A stretch of DNA of 64,000 nt from Abiotrophia defectiva ATCC 49176 (GTDB lineage: Bacteria > Bacillota > Bacilli > Lactobacillales > Aerococcaceae). Position numbers and translations under genes: made by a program. Under the pieces are notes generated by a model. The model was not told where the DNA came from and did not search any database. It saw only the letters and a list, made by a program, of their open reading frames with translations. The DNA lies in the NCBI RefSeq assembly GCF_000160075.2, contig NZ_KI535340.1, positions 1,065,724 to 1,129,723 on the forward strand, written 5' to 3'. Below, piece by piece: positions 39,842 to 49,125 of this stretch (position 1 is the stretch's first letter; each line of letters opens with the position of its first letter).

Positions 39842-40756
39842 TTATAATTCGTAGGAGTGTTCCTTGAAGTTGCCCAAGATGTTGTTGATGTTGGTAATGG
39901 TGATGAAGGACTTGGGACTGGTTTGGGCGATAATTTTCTTGAGGGTATGCAGCTCATTTTGCTGAATAATGAGGATAATCATGTATTGTTTCTGGTGGGA
40001 ATAGCCACCTTCCACTTCAATAATGGTCGAGCCCCGGCCCAGACGGGAGTTGATGGCAGACACGACTTCTTGCGGATTGAGACAGATAATGGAACATTGG
40101 ATATAGGCCGAGAAGAAGCGTTGGATGTTCTTCATGGTCTGGTTACGGACGAAGCTCATAATCAGGGCATACATGACGTGTTGAATGTCGAAGGTCAGCC
40201 AAATCAAGCTGTAGACCAGGATGTCCTGCATGAGGAAGACCGTCGGGATGCTCCATTTGAAGCGCTTGGCCAGGAATTTACCGGTAATGTCGGTCCCACC
40301 TGTTGAAGCACCCGCAATCAGCAGAAAGCTCATTGCAATCCCCGAGATAATACCACAGAAGATGGCGGCCACTAGGGAATCGTTGAGTTCAACTGGGGCT
40401 ACCATATTGGGCAGGTTGTTAATGAGGAAGGAGGAGGCCAAGATAGTGGCCCCGGTTAGTAGGAGAAATTGCTTGCCAATATATTTGTAGGCAATGTAGA
40501 AGAGGGGGACGTTGAGGGCTAATTGGGTGGTCCCGATGGGAATGCCGAAATACTTCTGCATAATCAGCCCAATCCCGATAGTGCCGCTGGCCCCAATCCC
40601 GTTATAAGGGACTAGCAGGCCGGCATAGACACTAAAAAGTAGGATGCCGATGACCAGGAAGAGAATGTCTTTGAGTCGTTTGTGTTGGTGGGGGGCATAG
40701 ACGCCTTCAAGCAGTTGCATAATCGAAGTCAAATCCTTTACAGTGTACTCTTTCAT
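39842..40756 (-). CDS. YitT-family membrane protein (DUF161 + DUF2179)
   Basis: 304 residues. Five to six membrane helices (about 28-200) with the family pattern L-x-P-Y-N-G-I-G-A-S-G and GASTGGTDI, and a C-terminal soluble DUF2179 domain (about 215-300; ALIMSF, GRGSTIIEVEGGYS, MIILIIQQNEL). YitT proteins are widespread in Firmicutes; transport function is unproven. ATG 40756 has only a weak ribosome site. It is monocistronic and convergent with the ABC exporter. Confidence 0.88.
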   Translation of the reverse strand: MKEYTVKDLTSIMQLLEGVYAPHQHKRLKDILFLVIGILLFSVYAGLLVPYNGIGASGTIGIGLIMQKYFGIPIGTTQLALNVPLFYIAYKYIGKQFLLLTGATILASSFLINNLPNMVAPVELNDSLVAAIFCGIISGIAMSFLLIAGASTGGTDITGKFLAKRFKWSIPTVFLMQDILVYSLIWLTFDIQHVMYALIMSFVRNQTMKNIQRFFSAYIQCSIICLNPQEVVSAINSRLGRGSTIIEVEGGYSHQKQYMIILIIQQNELHTLKKIIAQTSPKSFITITNINNILGNFKEHSYEL

Positions 40757-40858
40757 CTATCATTTTAATAATTCTGACCACATAAATCAAGGATAAGGGG
40801 GAGGACTTGGGGGCTAATTGCCTTTGTGCTATAATAGAGCTATCAAGGAGGTGTTAAG

Positions 40859-41410
40859 ATGGAGCCAAGCAATGTCAGGAAACTGAGTCCAGAGGACAGG
40901 GACAAGCTGGTCCTTCAGCTAGAGCGAGAAGAGGCTGACCTGACTGAGCGCGACTACGATCGCTACCAGGAGCTGATTAAGCAGGACCTAAGTGGTCTGA
41001 CCGCTAAGAAAATCGTCCAGTCCCTGCTGGCTCTGCTTGATACCCTAACAGATGGTCTGCTCTTTATCTTGGGCTTTGCCCTTTTGGTCCTAGTAGTAAC
41101 ATTCTTGAATGGTCATTTGGACCAGGCCTGGCCTTTCTTAAAGACCATGCTGACGGGGCTCCTAGCGCTAAGGCCAGACCAGTTTGTTTGGAACCTGACC
41201 TCGCTCTGCCTAGTCTTCCTAGTCGCTATGAATGTCTATAACCACTGGCGCTACCGCCAGGCCACCTTGCGCCTCCAGGTCTCAGTGGATGCCATGGTCC
41301 GCGTTCAAGCCGAAATTGCCCAACGTCCTGTCGTCCTAACCCGTCTGGCCAGCTACCTCTACGAGTATGGCTTCCAACGTCTCTTGGCCGAGGAGGAGCA
41401 AAGCGACTAA
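40859..41410 (+). CDS. Membrane protein of unknown function
   Basis: 183 residues. A charged N-terminal helix-rich segment (about 1-55, PEDRDKLVLQLEREEADLTE) precedes two membrane helices (about 60-82 and 108-125) with a charged C-terminal tail. The layout resembles small DUF1129/DUF1048-like membrane proteins, but I cannot assign it. AAGGAGG gives a good ribosome site and TATAAT lies at about 40831, so it has its own promoter. Confidence 0.6.
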   Translation: MEPSNVRKLSPEDRDKLVLQLEREEADLTERDYDRYQELIKQDLSGLTAKKIVQSLLALLDTLTDGLLFILGFALLVLVVTFLNGHLDQAWPFLKTMLTGLLALRPDQFVWNLTSLCLVFLVAMNVYNHWRYRQATLRLQVSVDAMVRVQAEIAQRPVVLTRLASYLYEYGFQRLLAEEEQSD

Positions 41411-41440
41411 TACCGCGTAGATTATAAGGAGGTTATTACC

Positions 41441-42025
41441 ATGAAAGTCTTAATTGTTTATGCCTACCCAAATCATCAAGGTCTCAATGCTCAGATCCTA
41501 GCCCGCGTGCAGGCTGGGCTGGCGGGCCGCCATGAGGTCAAGACCTTGGATCTCTACCAGGAGCACAAGGAAAAGGGCTTCGATCCCTGCCTAGTCTTCG
41601 ACCAAGACCATAAACGTCGCGATTTAGACAAGGACCCTCAAATGGCTCCTTATCGTGACTTGGTGACTTGGGCTGACCATCTGATCTTCATCTATCCTAT
41701 TTGGTGGGGCGGCATGCCTGCTATACTCAAGGGCTTTGTTGATCGCGTTTTGGTTAAGGGCTTTGCCTATGATTATAGTGATAATCCAATCCCTCAAGCC
41801 CTGCTTAAGGGCCGAACGGGCTGGGTCATTACCACCCACGATACAGTAGGCTTCTTCGCCCGCCTCTTCATGCAGGATTATGGTCGCGTTTTAGCTCGCC
41901 ATATTCTGCGCATGGTGGGCATTAAGCCAGTCCAACAAAGCCAATTAGCCTATGTGCGTGGCAGCAAGCCTGAGAAAATTGCGGCCTTCCTAGATAAAGT
42001 TCAAGCCCAGGCGGCCAGCCTCTGA
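41441..42025 (+). CDS. NAD(P)H-dependent oxidoreductase, flavodoxin-like fold
   Basis: 194 residues, one flavodoxin-like domain of the NQO1/MdaB/YwrO class that reduces quinones with FMN or FAD. The start VLIVYAYPNHQGLNAQIL binds the flavin phosphate; LIFIYPIWWGGMPAILKGFVDRV is the conserved flavin- and quinone-site block, followed by GRTGWVITTHDT. The strong AAGGAGG ribosome site precedes ATG 41441. It probably forms an operon with the genes downstream (41441-43182) but these do not suggest a pathway. Confidence 0.88.
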   Translation: MKVLIVYAYPNHQGLNAQILARVQAGLAGRHEVKTLDLYQEHKEKGFDPCLVFDQDHKRRDLDKDPQMAPYRDLVTWADHLIFIYPIWWGGMPAILKGFVDRVLVKGFAYDYSDNPIPQALLKGRTGWVITTHDTVGFFARLFMQDYGRVLARHILRMVGIKPVQQSQLAYVRGSKPEKIAAFLDKVQAQAASL

Positions 42026-42045
42026 GAAGGGAGCCAAGTTAGTTG

Positions 42046-42564
42046 ATGACCAGTCCCTTATTTGACGCCTTTTTAAGCATTGCTAGAGCCCTTAATGAGC
42101 GGGGCCTTGTGCCACTTTTGATGGGGTCGGTCGGTCTGGAAGTTCGGACGGGCCGCTCCTGGCAGGCGCGCGACCTGGACATTCATGTGCCGGGTGACCC
42201 GCGGGGGTGGGAGGCGCCTGACCACTTACGTATCTATGACTTTGAGCTGCTTGAAGAACTCATGGAGGAACTGGGCTATGTCTTGGTAGATCGACACGAG
42301 CATGAATTCCAAGGGCCTGCCGGCTCAGTGGAGTTTGGCGCTCTGGATACTTTGCCAGACTTTGCCGGCGTAGCCTTGGAAGACCTGCCCCTGGAAGACT
42401 GTCAGGGGGTCCGCTTCTATTTACCTACTATGAGCCAGTATCTGGCTATCTACCGGGCCTCTTCCCAGGATTCCTATCGTAATGATCAAAATAACCATAA
42501 AGACTTGGCTAAGATCGCCTACCTAGAAGAGCGCTTAGCATTAGATTGTCAAACTAAGGAGTAA
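42046..42564 (+). CDS. Putative nucleotidyltransferase-fold protein
   Basis: 172 residues. The arrangement LMGSVGLEVRTGRSW followed by ARDLDIHV gives a G-S ... D-x-D pattern of the nucleotidyltransferase (MNT/LinB-like) superfamily, and a later Glu/Asp (VEFGALD) could be the third acidic residue. The C-terminal MSQYLAIYRASSQD and HKDLAKIAYLEE are helical as in that fold. The activity is not established; it may be an inactive relative. ATG 42046 with GAAGGGAG about 12 bp upstream; an adjacent TTG is less likely. Confidence 0.6.
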   Translation: MTSPLFDAFLSIARALNERGLVPLLMGSVGLEVRTGRSWQARDLDIHVPGDPRGWEAPDHLRIYDFELLEELMEELGYVLVDRHEHEFQGPAGSVEFGALDTLPDFAGVALEDLPLEDCQGVRFYLPTMSQYLAIYRASSQDSYRNDQNNHKDLAKIAYLEERLALDCQTKE

Positions 42565-42567
42565 ACT

Positions 42568-43182
42568 ATGCCGCAAAAAGCTACCCCACCAGGTCCTCTG
42601 CCTAATAGTCATTTCCCGAGGCACCGCATCTATGGCCTAGGCCTCCGCTCGCGCTATGGCGCCATTGCTCGTTGCCTATTCAGCCTAATCTTAATGTATG
42701 TAGTGGGCGTCCCACTTCTAATTTTTGGTTCGCTTCTAATCGCTCGCTTGATTTGGTTAATCCGCCAATGCTGGCTCATTCGCCGCCACAATAAGGAGCG
42801 TTGGCACTACCTAGTCCAAAACTATCCCCAAGTGGAAAGCGATGACTTCCAACCCGACCGGGAGTGGCCGGAGATTACCTGCATGGTCTATCAGAACCAC
42901 CTGATCTTCTGGGGCGATGGACTAGAGGTCTGGCATTTCAATGATATTCTGACCCTGGACTTCGATATTAACTGGGAAGAGCCCGACCAGAATATGCGGC
43001 CAGCTGAGTCTAGTCGCCATCAACGCAACTTGTGGGGCCGACTGCAGAAAACTCGCTATCTGATTGTGTCCCTGGCTAACTGGCAAGTCCTAGAGTTACG
43101 CCTGCCCAAGAAGGCAGAAGAAGTAGACTTAGAAATCGCCATTGACGAGCTCAAGGAATACTTTGCCAAGGCGGAGTACTAG
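42568..43182 (+). CDS. Membrane protein of unknown function
   Basis: 204 residues. A proline-rich, basic N-terminus (about 1-35) is followed by a long hydrophobic region that can form one or two helices (about 36-68) and a soluble domain (about 75-204) of mixed alpha/beta character with many Trp residues (WPEITCMVYQNHLIFWGDGL). The soluble part resembles YcxB-like domains in pattern only. It starts 3 bp after the preceding stop with AAGGAG upstream inside that gene. Confidence 0.55.
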   Translation: MPQKATPPGPLPNSHFPRHRIYGLGLRSRYGAIARCLFSLILMYVVGVPLLIFGSLLIARLIWLIRQCWLIRRHNKERWHYLVQNYPQVESDDFQPDREWPEITCMVYQNHLIFWGDGLEVWHFNDILTLDFDINWEEPDQNMRPAESSRHQRNLWGRLQKTRYLIVSLANWQVLELRLPKKAEEVDLEIAIDELKEYFAKAEY

Positions 43183-43209
43183 TAAGCACAAGCTAGCAAG
43201 GAGGCAACC

Positions 43210-44031
43210 ATGATTAAACATCTTTTTTCCGATATGGACGGCACCATTCTGCGGGAGGACGGCCGCATTAGCCCGGAGACGGCCCAGGTCATTCGCCAAG
43301 TGGGCCTGCCCCTGACCCTGGTCTCGGCCCGCTCGCCTATGGAAATGCGGGAGGCCATCGATCAACTAGGGCTGCATGATGTCCATGTGGGCTTCAATGG
43401 GGGCTATATCTTCCAGGCCAGCCCTGAGGGCTACCAAGTTATTCATGAGGTCCGGATGGACTATGACTTGGCCAAGACCCTGGTCCTGGATTTAAGAGGG
43501 CGCTATCCTGATCTCAGCATTAGTGTCTTCGATGACCAGACCTGGTTTGTGGACCGTTACGATGACTGTGTGGCCTACGAGCAGAACTTGACCGGCCTCG
43601 ACTATGTCCTGGTGGACTATGAGGATTTCTTCCAGGCCCCTTGGCGCAAGGTTTTCAAGCTCATGCTGGTGACTTTCGACCATGAGCTCATGGAAGCCGT
43701 CAAAGCCTATCTGCCAGCAGCCTATCCAGAAGCCGAAATCGGTCTCTACCAGACCAGCATTCCTTATCTGGAAGTGACGCCGCGTCTGGCTCAGAAGTCT
43801 CTAGGCATCCAGTATATCCAGGAGCGAGAAGGGCTGACCCGCCAGGAACTCATGGCCTTTGGCGATGGGGCCAATGACCTGGCCATGTTCCAAGTGGTCG
43901 GCCAGGCGGTGGTCATGGCCAACGCCAGTGAGGCCATTAAGGCCCAGGCCGACTATGTGACCCTGTCTAATGAAGAAGACGGTGTGGCCTACGCCTTGCT
44001 GCACTATTTGCCAAGTTTACAAAAGCAATAA
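43210..44031 (+). CDS. Cof-type HAD-IIB phosphatase
   Basis: 273 residues. Motif I FSDMDGTIL (nucleophile Asp near residue 8), motif II LVSAR, cap domain of type C2B (about 85-190), motif III Lys in AQKSLGIQY and motif IV FGDGANDLAMF. These Cof/YidA-like enzymes dephosphorylate sugar phosphates, FMN or PLP; the substrate cannot be read from the sequence. Good ribosome site (AAGGAGG) before ATG 43210. A terminator shared with the convergent fhs gene follows. Confidence 0.9.
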   Translation: MIKHLFSDMDGTILREDGRISPETAQVIRQVGLPLTLVSARSPMEMREAIDQLGLHDVHVGFNGGYIFQASPEGYQVIHEVRMDYDLAKTLVLDLRGRYPDLSISVFDDQTWFVDRYDDCVAYEQNLTGLDYVLVDYEDFFQAPWRKVFKLMLVTFDHELMEAVKAYLPAAYPEAEIGLYQTSIPYLEVTPRLAQKSLGIQYIQEREGLTRQELMAFGDGANDLAMFQVVGQAVVMANASEAIKAQADYVTLSNEEDGVAYALLHYLPSLQKQ

Positions 44032-44032
44032 A

Positions 44033-44064
44033 AGAGAGCCTCTGCCATTGGGCAGGGGCTCTTT
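44033..44064. terminator. Bidirectional terminator
   Basis: AGAGCCTCTGCC and GGCAGGGGCTCT stem with a short loop, between the HAD gene and convergent fhs. Confidence 0.85.
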
Positions 44065-44078
44065 GCTTGTTTATTAGA

Positions 44079-45752
44079 TTAGAAGAGGCCGGTCACCTTG
44101 CCGTCGGCATCGATGTCGATACGTTCAGCGGCAGGGGATTTAGGCAGACCTGGCATGGTCATGATGTCACCGGTCAAGGCCACGATGAAGCCGGCGCCGG
44201 CTGAGACTTTGAGTTTCTTAATGGTGACGGTGAAGTCCTTAGGTGCCCCAATCAGGCTAGCATTGTCGGAGAAGGAGTACTGGGTCTTGGCCATACAGAT
44301 TGGCAGTTGGCCGAAACCAAGGTCTTCTAACTCCTTGAGCTCACGCTTGGCCGCTGGGGTCAGGCTGATGCCTGCGCCACCGTAGACCTTTTGAACGATC
44401 TTGGTGATCTTGTCTTGGATGGAATCTCCCAGGTCGTAGATGTAGCGGAAGTCCTTAGCTGCCTCCGTCAGAGCCACCACTTTCTCAGCCAAATCGCGAC
44501 CGCCGGCCCCGCCTTGGCCCCACACATCGGAAATGGACACGTCGACGCCACGGGCTTTGCAGGCTTGGTAGACGGCCTCGAGTTCAGCCTCGGTGTCGGT
44601 TGGGAACTTGTTGATGGCCACCACCACTGGCAGGCCAAAGGCTTCTTGGATAGTCGCCAAGTGCTTGTCCAAGTTAGGCAAGCCAGCCTTAACAGCTTCC
44701 ACGTTTTCAGGGCCTAAGTCGGTCTTAGGAACGCCACCGTGCATCTTGAGGGCCCGGATGGTGGCAACTAGCACGACTGCGTCAGGCTCTAAGTCAGCCA
44801 GACGGCACTTGATGTCTAGGAATTTCTCTGCCCCTAGGTCCGCCCCAAAGCCTGCTTCGGTGACTACATAATCAGCTTGGCGCAGGGCTAGCTTGGTAGC
44901 TAGAACCGAGTTACAGCCGTGGGCGATGTTAGCAAATGGTCCGCCATGGACAAAGGCAGGAGTGCCTTCCAGGGTTTGAACCAGGTTAGGGTTGATGGCA
45001 TTCTTGAGCAGGGTGGCCATGGCGCCTTCAGCCTTGAGGTCAGCGGCTGTCACGGGGCGACCGTCGAAGGTGTAGGCCACGATGATGCGGGCCAGGCGCT
45101 CCTTGAGGTCGGACAGGCTAGTCGACAAGCAGAGGACCGCCATGATTTCAGAAGCCACGGTGATGTCGTAGCCGTCTTCGCGTGGCACTCCGTTAATTTT
45201 GCCTTGGAGGCCGTTGACGATATGACGCAACTGGCGGTCGTTCATGTCGACTACCCGTTTCCAGGTGATGCGACGGCTGTCGATGCCTAGGGCATTGCCG
45301 TGGTGGATGTGGTTGTCCAGCATAGCCGCCAGCAGGTTGTTAGCTGCGCCGATGGCATGGAAGTCCCCAGTAAAATGAAGGTTGATATCTTCCATAGGAA
45401 TGACTTGGGCATAGCCGCCCCCAGCGGCGCCACCTTTGACCCCAAAGACTGGGCCAAGGGACGGTTCGCGCAGGGCGATGGCGGCCTTTTTGCCAATCAG
45501 GGTCAGGGCATCAGCCAGACCTACTGAGGTCGTAGTCTTACCTTCGCCGGCGGGTGTTGGCGTGATGGCAGTCACCAGGACCAGTTTGCCCGGCTTGCTT
45601 GCTTCTTTGGGTAAGGAAGCAAGGTCCACTTTGGCGATGTGATGGCCGTAGCGGAAGAGCTGCTCGGGTTTTAAGCCCACGGAAGCAGCGATGTCTTCGA
45701 TGGGGCGAGGGGTAACAGAGTTGGCGATTTCAATATCAGATAAATGGGTCAT
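44079..45752 (-). CDS. fhs: Formate-tetrahydrofolate ligase
   Basis: 557 residues, full length for the family. It joins formate to tetrahydrofolate using ATP and feeds one-carbon units into purine and fMet synthesis. Seen are the P-loop [14 protein letters not shown] (near residue 66), the [20 protein letters not shown] block, [11 protein letters not shown] and the potassium/folate-site region near [12 protein letters not shown]. The start ATG 45752 has AGGAGG about 10 bp upstream. A -10-like TATAAT lies on the minus strand at 45819-45814 without a good -35. Confidence 0.97.
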   Translation of the reverse strand: MTHLSDIEIANSVTPRPIEDIAASVGLKPEQLFRYGHHIAKVDLASLPKEASKPGKLVLVTAITPTPAGEGKTTTSVGLADALTLIGKKAAIALREPSLGPVFGVKGGAAGGGYAQVIPMEDINLHFTGDFHAIGAANNLLAAMLDNHIHHGNALGIDSRRITWKRVVDMNDRQLRHIVNGLQGKINGVPREDGYDITVASEIMAVLCLSTSLSDLKERLARIIVAYTFDGRPVTAADLKAEGAMATLLKNAINPNLVQTLEGTPAFVHGGPFANIAHGCNSVLATKLALRQADYVVTEAGFGADLGAEKFLDIKCRLADLEPDAVVLVATIRALKMHGGVPKTDLGPENVEAVKAGLPNLDKHLATIQEAFGLPVVVAINKFPTDTEAELEAVYQACKARGVDVSISDVWGQGGAGGRDLAEKVVALTEAAKDFRYIYDLGDSIQDKITKIVQKVYGGAGISLTPAAKRELKELEDLGFGQLPICMAKTQYSFSDNASLIGAPKDFTVTIKKLKVSAGAGFIVALTGDIMTMPGLPKSPAAERIDIDADGKVTGLF

Positions 45753-46031
45753 GGATTAGTGGTCCTCCTAGAATGCTTGGTAATGGCCAGCCCTTGCAAG
45801 GGGCTTCTGCTATGATTATAACAGAAATGTCAGGCCTTGTGACTAAAAAACGAATGGCCGGGGCTAAGAAAAATGGCCTCGTTCGTGTTTGGGGTCAGGA
45901 CAAATGGGAGGGGGCTAGCCTGCTGGCCTCAAAAAATTTTGCCACCGCACTCGCTATGGTTAAGTCAAATTGGCTAGAAAGGGCGCTATATCAAGGAAAA
46001 ATGAGCCCTATAAATTTTTAAGGCAAGAGGG
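45753..46031. other. Divergent intergenic region between fhs and the Rrf2 promoter
   Basis: Contains the fhs ribosome site and -10. A plus-strand open frame at 45773-46021 has no ribosome site and no protein-like pattern, so I do not call it a gene. Nothing else seen. Confidence 0.5.
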
Positions 46032-46095
46032 TTGACAAATAAAAGAGTGGGTGATAAGATTTAAGCACAAACTTGTAACAGAGAAAGTTACAAGT
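46032..46095 (+). promoter_or_regulatory. Rrf2 gene promoter and inverted-repeat operator
   Basis: TTGACA (46032-46037), 17-bp spacer, TAAGAT (46055-46060). ACTTGTAAC (46071-46079) and GTTACAAGT (46087-46095) are perfect inverted repeats just after the expected transcription start, a plausible site for the Rrf2 protein. Confidence 0.8.
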
Positions 46096-46228
46096 TACCA
46101 TCTCACAATAAAGGAGGGTAGATCCACTCGTTGTCCCAGTAGCCAATGGTAAACCAGGCAGATGGTTGCTTAAGCAGCCTTAAGTCGTCACAACCATGGT
46201 CAGAAAGTAAGAAATAGGATGTGATTCT
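46096..46228 (+). other. Leader of the Rrf2 mRNA with hairpin and possible short peptide
   Basis: A foldback pairs ATGGTTG (46162-46168) with CAACCAT (46191-46197), enclosing two CTTAAG sites. An open frame 46146-46217 encodes 23 residues (MVNQADGCLSSLKSSQPWSE...), but the AAAGGAGGG at about 46109 is 30 nt away, so translation is doubtful. Confidence 0.4.
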
Positions 46229-46681
46229 ATGCAAATATCAAGTCGCTTTACCATTGCAATCCATTCATTGGCGGTCATCTATTTGAGACAAGACCATCAG
46301 CGCGTGACCAGTAACTTCCTATCGGAGAGCATTCAGGTCAATCCCGTGGTCGTGCGGTCGGTCCTATCCGGCTTGAAGGCGGCTGGCATTATCGAGTCGC
46401 GTCAAGGCAGTGGGGGGTCACGCTTGGCCAAGCCCCTGGATGCCATCACTTTTTATGATATCTATGTCACGGTAGACAGTGTTGACAAGGAGGGACTCTT
46501 TAACTTCCATCCTAACCCACATCAGGACTGTCCGGTCGGTCGCAATATTCACCAAGCGGTGGATGGCAAATTGATACAAATCCAAGCCGCCATGGAAAAT
46601 GAACTCAAGCGCATCACCATGCAAGATGTGGTGGATGATTTAGAAAAGGCCATTGCCCAAAGCGCCCAATCATCTAAGTAA
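46229..46681 (+). CDS. Rrf2-family transcriptional regulator
   Basis: 150 residues. Winged helix with the family start MQISSRFTIAIHSLAVI, recognition region VNPVVVRSVLSGLKAAGIIE and wing SRQGSGGSRLAKP. Only one Cys is seen (QDCPVGRN), not the three-cysteine cluster of IscR/NsrR, so it belongs to the YwnA/CymR-like group without an Fe-S cluster, perhaps thiol-sensing through that Cys. The nitroreductase gene 57 bp downstream is the obvious target, along with its own promoter. Confidence 0.88.
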   Translation: MQISSRFTIAIHSLAVIYLRQDHQRVTSNFLSESIQVNPVVVRSVLSGLKAAGIIESRQGSGGSRLAKPLDAITFYDIYVTVDSVDKEGLFNFHPNPHQDCPVGRNIHQAVDGKLIQIQAAMENELKRITMQDVVDDLEKAIAQSAQSSK

Positions 46682-46738
46682 ATAAAATATCCCTTGGGGA
46701 TTAGAACATATCAAATAGAAAGAATAGAGGTAATTAAT

Positions 46739-47341
46739 ATGTCAAACTTTAACCAATTACAAGCAAAACGTCGTTCAATTTATGCACTCGGTAAGGAGCT
46801 GCCAGTATCTAATGATGCCCTAGTTGAAATCGTCGAAAAAGCCATGAAGGAAGCTCCATCTGCTTTCAACTCTCAATCTAGCCGTGCTGTCATCTTATTC
46901 GGCAAAGACTCTGAAGACTTCTGGAACGAGATTGCTTACAGCGAACTTGAAAAGGTAACCCCAGCGGAAGCTTTTGAAGGGACTAAAGGTCGTTTAGCTG
47001 GTTTCGCAGCAGGGGCTGGGACCATCCTCTTCTTCGAAGACCAAGAAGTGGTAGAAGGCTTGCAAGCTAACTTCCCACTCTACGCTGACAACTTCCCAAT
47101 CTGGTCAGAACAAGCACACGGGATCAACTTATACGCTGTATGGTTGGCATTGGCTGAACAAAACATCGGCATGAACGTGCAACACTACAACCCATTAGTA
47201 GACGAAAAAGTAGCCGCTAAATACAATATCCCATCTACTTGGAAATTACGTGCTCAAGCACCATTCGGTAGCGTGGTAGCGCCAGCTGGCGACAAAGAAT
47301 ACATGGCTGACCAAGATCGAGTTAAGTCATTCGGTAAATAA
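46739..47341 (+). CDS. Nitroreductase-family protein
   Basis: 200 residues, FMN-dependent NAD(P)H oxidoreductase. The FMN phosphate site is KRRSIYALGKELP near the start, followed by APSAFNSQSSRAV and the central GINLYAVWLALAEQNIGMN helix. This matches the YdgI/YfhC-type nitroreductases often induced by quinones or electrophiles. The start ATG 46739 follows AGAGG; the upstream open frame lacks a ribosome site. Codons are strongly biased, suggesting high expression. It probably detoxifies electrophiles under control of the Rrf2 protein. Confidence 0.88.
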   Translation: MSNFNQLQAKRRSIYALGKELPVSNDALVEIVEKAMKEAPSAFNSQSSRAVILFGKDSEDFWNEIAYSELEKVTPAEAFEGTKGRLAGFAAGAGTILFFEDQEVVEGLQANFPLYADNFPIWSEQAHGINLYAVWLALAEQNIGMNVQHYNPLVDEKVAAKYNIPSTWKLRAQAPFGSVVAPAGDKEYMADQDRVKSFGK

Positions 47342-47362
47342 GACAAGCGATAGCTTGAGGAG

Positions 47363-47392
47363 GACAGAGGTCTGAGTGACCTCTGTCTTTTT
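47363..47392 (+). terminator. Rho-independent terminator after the nitroreductase gene
   Basis: GACAGAGGTC and GACCTCTGTC stem over 5 nt, followed by TTTTT. Confidence 0.9.
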
Positions 47393-47410
47393 AGTGTCTG
47401 CCTCGGTCAG

Positions 47411-47596
47411 CCTTGGCCAGGTCGGGTGCTGAGGGCAAAGTGGGCCCTTGTGGCGGGACCGGCTCCAGCCTCGCCGGGCGAGTCTTCCGCCTTGGTGGGC
47501 TATGGTGGCCTAAGTCGCTCCGCTCCAAGGCCACTCATACGCCCGCCATCCTGCAGGCCACAAGGGCCACTTTGCCCGCACCGGACCAGGCCAAGG
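47411..47596 (+). repeat. Nested palindromic intergenic element, copy B
   Basis: Arms of about 40 nt: CCTTGGCCAGGTC..GGGCAAAGTGGGCCCTTGTGGC (47411-47454) is complementary to 47557-47596. The interior contains CTCGCCGGGCGAG (small hairpin) and the core TATGGTGGCCTAAGTCGCT to AAGGCCACTCATACG (about 47501-47541). The whole element can form one long hairpin. Confidence 0.9.
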
Positions 47597-47620
47597 CTAG
47601 GGAGTGGGTTGAAAACAGGG

Positions 47621-47656
47621 TTCTTGGCGCAAGTCTTTGGTCGCCCCCAATTTCCT
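47621..47656 (+). repeat. Detached right arm of a copy-D-type element
   Basis: TTGGCGCAAGTCTTTGG..CCCCAATTTCC matches the right arm of copy D (49473-49501), but the core and left arm are missing. From here to the gene at 47809 the sequence is similar to that between copy D and the gene at 49639. Confidence 0.75.
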
Positions 47657-47808
47657 TAAGTTGGTTGCAAAGTTTTGGGTGACAAAATAGTCTATAATAA
47701 GACACAAAATAGTCTATATTTAAACCATGTAAGCCCTTGTTTTTTTCTTTGTGAGGACTATAATAAGGCTGTAAGTAAAAGTCACAAGCAAAAAGGAGGC
47801 GCGTCACC

Positions 47809-49062
47809 ATGAGTAAGCGGTATGCATTACTCGTCGGTACGGTTATTGGAGCCCTAGCCCTGAGTGGGTGTGGGCATGGTCAAGGCAATCAGGGAGCTAC
47901 TAGCAGACAGGTCGCGAATTCTGTGACCAGTGAATCTGTCAGCAGTGTGTCTACTAGTCAATCCAGTCACAGCCAGTCAAGTAGTCAGTCAGCAAGTGAG
48001 GCCAAATCTCAAGGGGCCTCGCAAGCCAGCCAGGAGCCGGCTAACGCCCAGGGTCAGCCCTCTTATTTCAAGCAGATGCAAGCGGCCTATCAAAAGCAGC
48101 TAGACTATCGCGATTCGTTGAGTGAAGATGCTCGGTCTTCAGTTCAAGTGCCTTTTACTGCGGCCTATCAAGAAGGTGAGCGGCTTAAGGGTCTCCACCC
48201 CCAAGATAGCCAGCGCATTGAGCAAGAGTCAGCGGACTTTCAGCACTTTCTCAATTGGGATAAGCAAGCCTTTGCTTCCTTCTTCCTCAAGTGGGCCCAA
48301 GGCATGAAGCAAGACTATCGGCCTTTGCATTTGGAGGATTTTGTGGGCATTGGCGATCGCGACAATCGTCTCAAAAATGCTATCGTTAATGGGCAAGCCG
48401 CGACCTGGAATATTATGGGCAATGTCAAAAACGCTCGTTACGATTACCTGGTCTTGGATAGTTATGAGACCACCGATTCGGACCCAAGTCAACGTCATCT
48501 TTACCTCTTCACTCTCCATCAAGGCCAGCCCCAAGTCCTCTACAGTCAGGCCCATTTGGCTGACAGCGATCAGTTGGATTTCAAAGAGACCGAGAACCAG
48601 GAATTGAGTCAGGGCTTTGCGCGGTACCTCAATCCTGACAATCGAGACAGTGGCCAGACGAGTGCTGAGGGCGCCATTGCGGGGCCAAGTGACCTTAGAA
48701 GGGATCATATTGCCCAAGTCATGGAAGCCTACGCTAAGGCCCAAGGCCAAACTTATCAAGCTGCCACGCCAGCAACAGCCTTGTCTTATTATGATTTGGC
48801 GGTTCCCGACCAAGTCCTCAACCAAGCCCAAGTGGACGGTCAAGCAGCAAGTTTCCAATTCTATGGCATGCAGCTAGGCAAGAGCGACTTGAACTATGAA
48901 GTGTCGGCCATTTATGTGCGCCAGGATGGCAAGCAGGTGATTGCCTTTGTTAAGCGCCACAATCATGCCTATATATTGGAGGCCACAGCCCAACCAGACC
49001 AAGAGGGTCAGGTCTCCTTCCAAACCACTCAGAACCCAGATTTAATGTCAGCATTTGATTAG
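47809..49062 (+). CDS. Lipoprotein with DUF4767-like domain
   Basis: 417 residues. Lipobox LSGC places the lipidated Cys at residue 21. A Ser/Gln-rich linker (about 25-85) leads to the folded part; LNWDKQAFASFFLKWAQGMKQDYRP near 145 is the start of a DUF4767-type domain known from lactobacillal lipoproteins. A second half (about 300-415) has a further strand-rich domain ending FVKRHNHAYILEA. Function unknown; membrane-attached outside the cell. AAAAGGAGG and TATAAT at 47759-47764 serve it. Palindromic element copies flank it on both sides. Confidence 0.78.
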   Translation: MSKRYALLVGTVIGALALSGCGHGQGNQGATSRQVANSVTSESVSSVSTSQSSHSQSSSQSASEAKSQGASQASQEPANAQGQPSYFKQMQAAYQKQLDYRDSLSEDARSSVQVPFTAAYQEGERLKGLHPQDSQRIEQESADFQHFLNWDKQAFASFFLKWAQGMKQDYRPLHLEDFVGIGDRDNRLKNAIVNGQAATWNIMGNVKNARYDYLVLDSYETTDSDPSQRHLYLFTLHQGQPQVLYSQAHLADSDQLDFKETENQELSQGFARYLNPDNRDSGQTSAEGAIAGPSDLRRDHIAQVMEAYAKAQGQTYQAATPATALSYYDLAVPDQVLNQAQVDGQAASFQFYGMQLGKSDLNYEVSAIYVRQDGKQVIAFVKRHNHAYILEATAQPDQEGQVSFQTTQNPDLMSAFD

Positions 49063-49066
49063 TTAT

Positions 49067-49108
49067 GAAAAGGACCCAGCCTCTTTGTTAGGGGCTAGGT
49101 CCTTTTTT
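49067..49108 (+). terminator. Rho-independent terminator
   Basis: AAAAGGACCCAGCC and GGGGCTAGGTCCTTTTTT arms with a 9-nt loop. Confidence 0.85.
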
Positions 49109-49125
49109 GTTTCTGCCTCGGTCTG

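Noticed and set aside
45773..46021. Small gene between fhs and the Rrf2 gene
   Set aside because: No ribosome site, no protein-like pattern, and it overlaps the fhs promoter region.
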